A stretch of 64,000 nt of DNA from Ecdyonurus torrentis (taxonomy: Eukaryota; Arthropoda; Insecta; Ephemeroptera; Heptageniidae). The position numbers and the translations under genes were made by a program. The stretch spans positions 19,547,066-19,611,065 of the forward strand of contig OX439129.1 of NCBI GenBank assembly GCA_949318235.1. Reading direction: 5' to 3'. The notes beneath the pieces were generated by a model that did no database searches, was not told the DNA's origin, and was given only the letters and a program-made list of their open reading frames with translations. Numbering within the stretch: position 1 is the first letter of the stretch; every line of letters begins with the position of its first letter. Shown in pieces: positions 41,001-47,578 of the stretch.

Positions 41001-43786
41001 GTCTAAGGCAAAGAGTAAGTCTGATGCTGTTTTATAATGTTGTGTCTTTGACGTAGTGTGAGAACGTGAGATGCTAGGCACATTGCATTTTATTTTGACA
41101 CTATACCTCCATCCCTTTAACGTCTACTTTTTAACTAGCTAAAGCTAGAATATTTGATCCCTAGTCCCAATTTACTATTTAAATTAGAGAATTTTCGCGT
41201 TTTATTAATTTTCAATTCAACGTGCTCTAATCTCTACCAACTATTTTCTAAATATTTTTTTTTTTAAACTTATTAATACTAACCGCGATGGTTTTTTCCT
41301 AATACGCATATTATCGCCAAGTCGATCTTTTTGTTTTAATTTTAAGCTTTTGTAAATAATATTCTTTCATTTTTATTTTATTCGGCCCTTTTACTTGCCA
41401 ACGTCAATAAGAGCACGTACTAAATTAATTAAACTATATATGCCAAAACGCATAATATTTATTCTATCTCTCCTACTCTATCTCCTTTTTGCTTTTCCTA
41501 CCCCAGTGTCAACATATAAAGCGATGTAACTAGCGTGAATCACGATACTGTGCAGTCGGTAGGCGTAGTGTTCTCGCGATCTTTCTAGAGTTGGGGAACT
41601 CTGGGAAGTGAGGGAGGACACTATTGCTTGCTGGCTGCCTGTCTTACACCCCTCTTAGACACGATTTTATATTACAGTGTGAGGATGAGAGGTTTTAAAC
41701 AGCAAGCCGAGTTTGCGCGCGCGATTTTAACCAATCAGCGCGTGCAGCTGCGGGGGCATCGCGTATATAAACGCGACTGCCACTTGCTTCCTCAGCTCAG
41801 TCAGTTAGCAGATGTGGTGTGAGCCATCTCTAGCTGTACAGAGCTCTCTGCCGAGCCTTACTGATGAGTCCTAGGTAAAGGACGAAACCGGTCTAAGGCA
41901 AAGAGTAAGTCTGATGCTGTTTTATAATGTTGTGTCTTTGACGTAGTGTGAGAACGTGAGATGCTAGGCACATTGCATTTTATTTTGACACTATACCTCC
42001 ATCCCTTTAACGTCTACTTTTTAACTAGCTAAAGCTAGAATATTTGATCCCTAGTCCCAATTTACTATTTAAATTAGAGAATTTTCGCGTTTTATTAATT
42101 TTCAATTCAACGTGCTCTAATCTCTACCAACTATTTTCTAAATATTTTTTTTTAAACTTATTAATACTAACCGCGATGGTTTTTTCCTAATACGCGAGTA
42201 TAATAATTACATACTTTTATATGCATATTATATATACCTAATGCAAAGTATGACAAGCAAAACAACAAAAGCAACATATTTGAATTTTATACATTCTTTT
42301 CTTTCTTTGCAAACAGGTTTCAATGTTAATTTTAACATTATATAATATTTATGTAATTAATTATTAGGAAAGGTTAAAACCATTTCGGTTTGAATTGATA
42401 ATCAAAGAATAAGGATAGGAGAAACCAACAAGCGCCTTACCACGATGAGGTCCATAGCTTGGTGAAAATCTTGATGGCACAGGTTACACAAATATAATGC
42501 CCTCGAAACATTATATAATATTTACATAAATGTTAAAAACATAAAAATAAAGTATATATTTCTCACTGTTTTTGTTTTTGTCCCCCTTGCCACCATACAT
42601 GACATGAAGGTATCAATTCAATTAATAACTTACCAGAATTATTTGAAACTTGATTCTCACAATGCAATCCCAGAGCTGATTCTGTTGCAGAATTTTCTGG
42701 GGACATCTGTAAATGTTAATAACAGTTAGTTTAATTTTGGCTTGAATACTTCTATGAATGGTAAGGTGGGTAAGGTCAGATTGACCCTCCCCCTGTTTGG
42801 TGCATTTTTTTTTTTTTAATAAAAGTTACTTTTAATTCAATGTTTGGTAATATTCAGTAAAACTTAGCAGCACTTGACATTTCTAAAGTACAACTGATGC
42901 TAAAATTAAATTGAATTTAGTACCATAAAATTGTTAATTAAAGACAGAAATCGACTTTGCAAAAATTGTTTCATAAAACGGTGATAGAATAACATGTACA
43001 TATTTGAAAAATTTAAGAATAGGAAATTGAGCTGTTAATTGGATAGGGATGCCTTGCATGAGAGAGAAAATATTCTAGCCCGATCCAAAATTAAATCATT
43101 ATATTAAAAGTTTACTCTTTATTTAATTTTGAACTGGGTAAGATTTTTTTCCCCTCATGCAAGGTGTCCCTGTCAATTAACAGCTGTATTTCCCATTCCC
43201 CAATTTTTTAAATCTGTGTTATTTTGTAATATTTGTATCAGTCAAGCACCATTAAATTGCATTATTTAAAAATGAATCATAATATGCAAGTAGGTATTTA
43301 TTACCGCGATGGATTATGTTTTTTGCTACAGTTAGTTATCCAATTACCCACTTATCAAATTCATCAGTGTTAGAAAATAACACAACCTATTGACTTTTAT
43401 AAAGTAAACCTTCTATGCACATACAGGGGTGTATTCAGGGGGGGTGTTTTGGAGGTACAGATCCCATCCGTCAGGTAAGAAAAAGAATGGGCAAAGGGGG
43501 TGTTTTTCCCCCTTTGCCCATGCTTACTATAAATAAATAAGTTTATTGATCAGAGGATTACATACAAGTATAATAGATATTTTCAAAGAAAAACACAGAA
43601 AATAAAAATAGGCTGGACTCCTCCCGTTGCAAAATCCTGGCTGCGCCACTGTGCACATATAAAACAATCTGTGACTTTTAATTTTATAAGACTAACAAAT
43701 TAACTTACTGTAGTTGAGTCAGCAAATAAAGGAGATGCAGGGATGAGATCAAGAGCATTAAAAAAAGAATACTGCTCTATATCCAT
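35081..43786 (-). CDS. C2H2 zinc-finger protein with CtBP-type PIDLS motif, five exons
   Basis: Coding exons in transcription order: 43786-43709, 42706-42634, 39384-39268, 38485-38414 and 36819-35081. All sites are GT/AG and the total is 2079 nt, 692 residues. The start is MDIEQYSFF; a possible 5'UTR acceptor lies at about 43856. The first 115 residues, from four small exons, are acidic (EMEVEVITG, FVIEDQEIEVG) and look like an activation or interaction region. PIDLS at about residues 209-213 fits the PxDLS motif that binds the CtBP corepressor. Five C2H2-type fingers follow at about 352-368 (irregular), 455-476, 521-541, 608-629 and 665-686. Each of the last two is preceded by a similar linker (DAESKEWFKF and DADAKAWFGK). 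The protein ends five residues after the last finger with acidic SDSE. It is likely a nuclear DNA-binding regulator; no ortholog is recognised. The introns hold several mobile elements, including the ribozyme element. Confidence 0.85.
37845..38118. repeat. Foldback (MITE-like) element in zinc-finger gene intron 4
   Basis: Core arms: AGAGGACATTGTCCTGAA(A)CGATTGATATG on the left mirrors CATATCAATCGATTCAGGAC on the right. Pairing continues more weakly outward, probably to about 37765 and 38175. The centre carries GCGGCAACGGGCGGCAAC. It has no ORF. Confidence 0.6.
39656..39670. repeat. Left target-site duplication of the ribozyme element
   Basis: AGTATAATAATTACA, identical to 42197-42211 on the other side of the element. 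Confidence 0.85.
39897..39956 (-). ncRNA. Type I hammerhead ribozyme, left arm copy 1
   Basis: On minus: CTCT, internal loop GCCGA, GCCTTA (helix I), CTGATGA, GTCC-loop-GGAC (helix II), GAAA, ACCGGT (helix III, palindromic), GTC cleavage site, TAAGGC (helix I partner), AA, AGAG. All helix I and II pairs are intact. Predicted cleavage is between 39909 and 39908 on minus. The strand is the same as the host zinc-finger transcript. Confidence 0.9.
40032..40038 (-). promoter_or_regulatory. TATA box of the ribozyme unit, left arm outer copy
   Basis: TATATAA on minus, about 76 nt upstream of the ribozyme at 39897-39956. A TCAGC/TCAGT cluster lies 25-37 nt after it, as in the other units. Confidence 0.5.
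40786..40845 (-). ncRNA. Type I hammerhead ribozyme, left arm copy 2
   Basis: Sequence identical to the other three copies across the 60-nt motif. Predicted cleavage is between 40798 and 40797 on minus. Together with the copy at 39897-39956 it bounds an 889-nt RNA monomer. Confidence 0.9.
40921..40927 (-). promoter_or_regulatory. TATA box of the ribozyme unit, left arm inner copy
   Basis: TATATAA on minus, followed about 30 nt downstream by the TCAGC/TCAGT initiator-like cluster (around 40885-40897). Transcription from here would run through both left-arm ribozymes. It would also be in the sense of the host gene. Confidence 0.5.
40956..41015 (+). ncRNA. Type I hammerhead ribozyme, right arm copy 1
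   Basis: Same 60-nt motif on plus. CTGATGA is at 40971-40977, helix II GTCC/GGAC at 40978-40981 and 40990-40993, GAAA at 40994-40997. Cleavage is predicted after GTC at 41003. The unit's own TATA box is missing in front of this copy because the arm starts downstream of it. Confidence 0.9.
41764..41805 (+). promoter_or_regulatory. TATA box plus initiator upstream of the ribozyme
   Basis: TATATAA (41764-41770) is followed by overlapping initiator-like TCAGC, TCAGT and TCAGT (41792-41805), about 28-39 nt further on. This is the normal TATA-to-start spacing for RNA polymerase II. The ribozyme begins about 45 nt after the initiators. Confidence 0.55.
41846..41905 (+). ncRNA. Type I hammerhead ribozyme, right arm copy 2
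   Basis: Helix I outer CTCT (41846-41849) pairs with AGAG (41902-41905). Helix I inner GCCTTA (41855-41860) pairs with TAAGGC (41894-41899). The core CTGATGA is at 41861-41867. Helix II is GTCC (41868-41871) with GGAC (41880-41883) around an 8-nt loop TAGGTAAA. GAAA is at 41884-41887. Helix III is the palindrome ACCGGT (41887-41892). Cleavage is predicted after GTC at 41893. The unequal internal loops in helix I (GCCGA and AA) fit the loop-loop contact of natural type I hammerheads. Confidence 0.92.
42197..42211. repeat. Right target-site duplication of the ribozyme element
   Basis: AGTATAATAATTACA, identical to 39656-39670. Confidence 0.85.
43001..43213. repeat. Foldback (MITE-like) element in zinc-finger gene intron 1
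   Basis: Left arm AGCTGTTAATTG then CCTTGCATGAG mirrors CTCATGCAAGG then CAATTAACAGCT on the right, with imperfect outer pairing (AAAAATTTAAGAATAGGAAA against TTTCCCATTCCCCAATTTTT). About 213 bp, no ORF. A similar end (TCTCCCATTCCCCAATTTTT) occurs at about 32488-32507. Confidence 0.6.
43424..43651. mobile_element. Short hAT-like MITE, 228 bp, in zinc-finger gene intron 1
   Basis: It begins CAGGGGTGTATTCAGG and ends CCTGGCTGCGCCACTG, flanked by an exact 8-bp duplication TGCACATA (43416-43423 and 43652-43659). The terminal repeat is short and imperfect (CAGGGGTG against CAGTGGCG). The duplication length and CAG ends suggest hAT. No ORF. Confidence 0.7.
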
Positions 43787-44075
43787 GATTTAAATATATA
43801 TTTTTTTCATAGTTTTTTTCTTCTTTATGTAAACACAATGCGTGCTTTCTCACTGCTGTAACAAAAATATAAAATCAACATTAATTGTTAAACCTACATT
43901 TTTTTATATAATAGGCCTATATATATAACAATGTATATTTTGGGAGTCTAAATGTATCAACTCATGACTAAAAAGTTGTCATTGATTTATTATTATTTTA
44001 AATATAATGGGTCATTATGGGTTATATGACCTGTTACAGAACTGAGTGAGCCTTTCATGAACAAAAAGATATGGG

Positions 44076-44536
44076 GCAATGAGGAAGGTGAATTCTTTTT
44101 AACCCCCACTTTTTATGACATTTTTGAAAAGAGCGTTAAAAAAGTTTGAGGCGTTATTTTTTCTTAGAACAATTGGAGCATGGGAAGTATTTTTAATTAA
44201 TTTTTGAAAATCGTCCTAAAAAGCCTGTGACGTCATCAATCAGGCATTTATTTCGGAAAGTATTGACCGTAGAAAGTTCAGTAGCCAGTTTTTTGAAATC
44301 CTGAGGACGAGTTGATTTTCTTAAACTAACTGAACCTTGAACGATTAGTATTTGCCGAGAAAAAAGTGGACTGATGACGTCACAGGCTTTCTAGGCTGAT
44401 TTTCAAAAATTAATTAAAAATACTTCGCATGCTCCAATCGTCCTAAGAAAAAATACCGCCTCAAAATTTTTTAAAGCTCTTTCCAAAAATATCATACACT
44501 AAAATAATAATAATAATAATTCACCTTCTCCATTGC
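44076..44536. repeat. Foldback (MITE-like) element upstream of the zinc-finger gene
   Basis: The left end GCAATGAGGAAGGTGAATT mirrors AATTCACCTTCTCCATTGC at the right. Long imperfect arms include AGCCTGTGACGTCATCAATC and, inverted, CTGATGACGTCACAGGC, each containing a TGACGTCA CRE-like site. No ORF. Confidence 0.65.
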
Positions 44537-44966
44537 ATGAATAGCGTGCTAACGCCATGCCATACTTCTATAAATTTCTTCAGAGTTGCCAGCTCATGCA
44601 TGTTAACGTAGAAAAAACAACAAAATAGTTTATTCATATACATATGTACATTTTATTTTTTATTTGAAGGAAAAAAAAACTATACAGCAAGGTCAATGTT
44701 ATTTACACTACAAGTATGGCGCCGAACGAAGCGTAATGCTTAGGTCAAAGGATGATATATGTATATAATGCACTAATTGCCGGCTTTCTAAAAAAAAGTT
44801 GAAGGCATATTGCAAAATTGCAAGTTTTGCAAGAGGCTATGTATATAAAGCTGGGTGCACGAGCTGGGCTAAAAGCGCGCGAGCATAATATGATGGAAAA
44901 ATGAATGTTATATTGGTGAGGCGCGCGGGAAGTGCTTGTGGTGCTTGTCTCCTACCCTGTTAATGC

Positions 44967-45066
44967 TGTTCGTAAACCCTGTTCTTTTACACCAAAAAAT
45001 GCGCATCCCATTTGAATAACCAATGGCGATCATCATTTTAGGAGCAGAGAACAGGGTTTACGAACA
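44967..45066. repeat. 100-bp hairpin (MITE-like) near the divergent promoter
   Basis: TGTTCGTAAACCCTGTTCT at the left pairs with AGAACAGGGTTTACGAACA at the right, a 19-bp perfect inverted repeat. The loop region contains a CCAAT sequence (near 45020). Confidence 0.65.
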
Positions 45067-45466
45067 ACGCTATGTCTTTACCTGTAGCATATATTGAAGG
45101 ACCATATTTTTAGCGGAGTTTGAGAAAAATATACTACCCAGAGGGCCCTGGAGCCGGAATATTTAAATAAGGAATACTAGACACACTTTTACGTGTATTC
45201 AGCTAATAATTTTTGAATGAATTTCTCATAACTAACGTAACTAAATTCCATTTTAGTGTGGAATAATAATTATAAACGTGTGATGCGTGATGCGAAGTAC
45301 CATTACCTACGCGGGAAGGGCATAAAACGCATAACCATGGACGGCATGGACCATGTACACGTAGAGGATTGACTAGAAAACAACAATATAATATTTATCC
45401 GAGTTTTACTTTATTTACCTCTTTGTATTAGCTTTATTAATAATTTATTATACATGATATACATAC

Positions 45467-45602
45467 CAACAAACATGAAATCCGGCCTGTAAGCCCCCTG
45501 TGTAAGCCGCCAATATTTATTATTTTCTTCGACAGCTGGTAATTTCGTGTTTCTGATTTTCCTTTTTCGCGCGAACGAACCGAAGTTGACAAGTGCTGAC
45601 AT
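45467..45602 (-). CDS. Possible first exon of a minus-strand transcript, product unknown
   Basis: An open minus-strand segment starts ATG (45602-45600) and reads MSALVNFGSFARKRKIRN to RPDFMFV, 45 codons, ending at a good donor (G|GTATGT). It is divergent from OXLD1 and lies 1.7 kb upstream of the zinc-finger gene's first recognised exon. Splicing to the acceptor near 43856 gives the wrong frame for the MDIEQ start, so as part of that gene it could only be an upstream ORF. I recognise no family. It may be a 5'UTR exon. Confidence 0.25.
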
Positions 45603-45846
45603 CTTCAGTGTACTCCTGCAATCGCGCAGTTCAACTTGTGTGAAAAATTTCTGTAACGTCGTTGCTTTTTGTAAGTTATTTTTAAAATTTATTATGTAAA
45701 AAAATGTATGAACTAGGGACATTGGGAAACAACAGAAAATACGCAATTACATATTGAGTGTGTTATTATTGTGCGAGTTATATTAGAAAGTGACGTATTT
45801 GAGCTTTTTCGTCAATTTCAAATAATGTTTATGTGATCAGCTGTTC
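45603..45846. promoter_or_regulatory. Candidate divergent promoter between OXLD1 and the minus-strand gene
   Basis: OXLD1 starts at 45847 on plus. Minus-strand coding or leader sequence appears to start near 45602. The interval has CpG-containing sequence and initiator-like TCAGT at 45605-45609. No TATA box was seen. The call rests on the gene arrangement. Confidence 0.35.
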
Positions 45847-46746
45847 ATGGTAAGTATAAAATTAGTTATATAGAATATTTCTTTTGGATTTTTATACAAT
45901 AAACTGCAAAGAACATTATAAAAATATCAGTCTATATATTTAAGTTCTTATTATATTTAAATATTGATTTGTTAAATACATATTTTTTTGCTGTATGCAT
46001 AGCATAATATGTACAGTAAAAAGAGGGTTATGTATGTACATGTACATACTGTATTTTTGTAACCCTTAATAATTATTGTATGTAATTATATGTATGATGT
46101 ATGATACATACATATGTACGTATCATACATCATACATAACATACACATAATGACATACATTCTTTTAATTGGAAAAATAAACTATCATTATTATACATAT
46201 CATACTAAATTTGTGGGAGTTATTACAGTAATGCCTTTTTACAAAAAGCAGAACGGTTATGGGGTGTCCGAGGCCATCATATTCAATTTTTAATACCTTA
46301 TCTAACTAGCTCGTAGAGTATTCACTTGGATTTTTACAAATCCTGAATCCTCTACATTTTTTATTATTATAAATTTATTTATTTGTTATTTTTATTTTCT
46401 ACAGGCCAGCAGCTTACGCCACAACATTGCCATCTCAAGACTGTTGACACGTCGCTGCCAAAGCCTGCCTCCTAGCCTACGTACTAGATGTTCTGATAAG
46501 CCTGAAGATAAGCAGCACAAAGAGGAGCCTCAATATGATCCGGTAAGCACCCCCCACGACCCTGAAGAACCCACAACATGCTGCATGTCAGGCTGCGCAA
46601 ATTGTGTGTGGATTCAGTTTGCAGAGGCTATGGTAGCAAGACACAAAGATGGTGGAGCCAAGGCACTTGAAGCTATACACAAAATTAATGATCCTATGAT
46701 GAAAGCTTTTCTTATGATGGAATTAAAAACTTTAGATAAAAAGTAA
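45847..46746 (+). CDS. OXLD1: Oxidoreductase-like domain-containing protein 1 (OXLD1)
   Basis: Two exons, 45847-45849 and 46405-46746. The first coding exon is only the ATG, spliced at ATG|GTAAGT to TACAG|GCC, giving 114 residues beginning MASSLRHNIAISRLLTRRC. The leader is rich in Arg, Ser and Leu and has no acidic residue before the Asp at about 36, as in a mitochondrial targeting sequence. The family's Cys-rich motif follows at residues 60-69 (CCMSGCANCVW), then a helical tail (FAEAMVARHKDGG, KAFLMMELKTLDKK). OXLD1 proteins are small mitochondrial proteins defined by this oxidoreductase-like motif; the biochemical activity is not established. A poly(A) signal lies at 46785-46790. The gene is convergent with GALK1. 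Confidence in the family is high; the start depends on the intron directly after the ATG. Confidence 0.85.
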
Positions 46747-46784
46747 AAAATATATAGAACTGTTTAGAAAATATGTTTGTATAT

Positions 46785-46790
46785 AATAAA
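46785..46790 (+). terminator. OXLD1 poly(A) signal
   Basis: AATAAA, 39 nt after the OXLD1 stop codon. Confidence 0.6.
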
Positions 46791-47523
46791 ATGTGTTAAG
46801 TTTTGATCAAATTTATTATTTTATAATTGACAATTTAGCTAACATACGTTAACTTCAATTGAGATCATACAGTTTTGTATGAATGCATTTTCATACAGTA
46901 CATTTTTTTAACATGTGACCAAGGTGAGTAACATGATTTTCATACCAACATTATTGTATAAGTACAGTAGTTATAAATTCAAATTGCCAATTAAAACTGC
47001 TTTGATAGTTTACCGAATATTTTATTATATTTGAATTATTAAAATATTGGTTAGACTCGTTTAACAATCTAGGCACTGTAGGTGTTAAAAAGAATTAAAG
47101 AAAAGTGTGCATTAAAAGGTTTAATAGGCTTATTGGTGACAAGTTTCTTTATTTTTTTAATGGAGTAAAATCACGTAAGAGTGTTTCTAGTATTCCTTAC
47201 TTGAAATTTTCTGGCCTTAGTGCAGTATGTATTTTTAATTTAAAAAAAAAAAAAAAAAAAAAGAAAAAGGTTTTTTAATGCTTACGAGTTAGCAACTTTG
47301 AACTTACATACTGGTAAGCAATTTCTTTTTTTGTAGTGGGCCCTCTTCTTGTTCTGCCCCATTTCTTAGCTTTTCCCTTTTGGTCATAATTTTTGTTTTA
47401 ACTCATTGACAAAACATAGCTGTACATAGCTGTTTGTTAAAGTTTGATATCAATGCCAGTACTAATAGGTATACATTATGGTAGAATGGCAATCAAAATG
47501 TTTTGTTTTTAATGATACACATA

Positions 47524-47529
47524 TTTATT
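47524..47529 (-). terminator. GALK1 poly(A) signal
   Basis: AATAAA on minus, about 50 nt beyond the GALK1 stop codon. Confidence 0.6.
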
Positions 47530-47578
47530 AAAAAATATTTGAAATCTCTTACATACAAAGTACTAATGAGTGAAATGA

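Larger units (their letters stand above)
39671..42196. mobile_element. Palindromic hammerhead-ribozyme retroelement (Penelope-like pseudo-LTR / retrozyme type), non-autonomous
   Basis: A 2.5-kb insertion between identical 15-bp duplications. It consists of two head-to-head arms joined at about 40941-40946. The left arm (39671-40945, reading on minus) and the right arm (40941-42196, plus) are near-identical reverse complements. Each arm holds one complete tandem unit of about 890 nt plus partial units, so each arm has two hammerhead ribozymes spaced 889-890 nt apart. The arms differ in their starting point within the unit (CAGCTGCGGGGG against CAGCTGTACAGAG), joined through a shared CAGCTG, and their outer ends stop about 60 nt apart in the unit. 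Tandem units, inverted arms, truncation and variable-length duplications are known traits of Penelope-like elements, whose pseudo-LTRs carry type I hammerheads, and of animal retrozymes. No ORF above 64 codons exists, so movement would depend on a reverse transcriptase supplied elsewhere. It lies in intron 2 of the zinc-finger gene. Confidence 0.88.

Noticed and set aside
41628..41822. 64-codon ORF in the ribozyme element, present in mirror image at 39980-40174
   Set aside because: It overlaps the TATA box and initiator region, has no recognisable domain, and appears twice only because the element is palindromic. Treated as non-coding.
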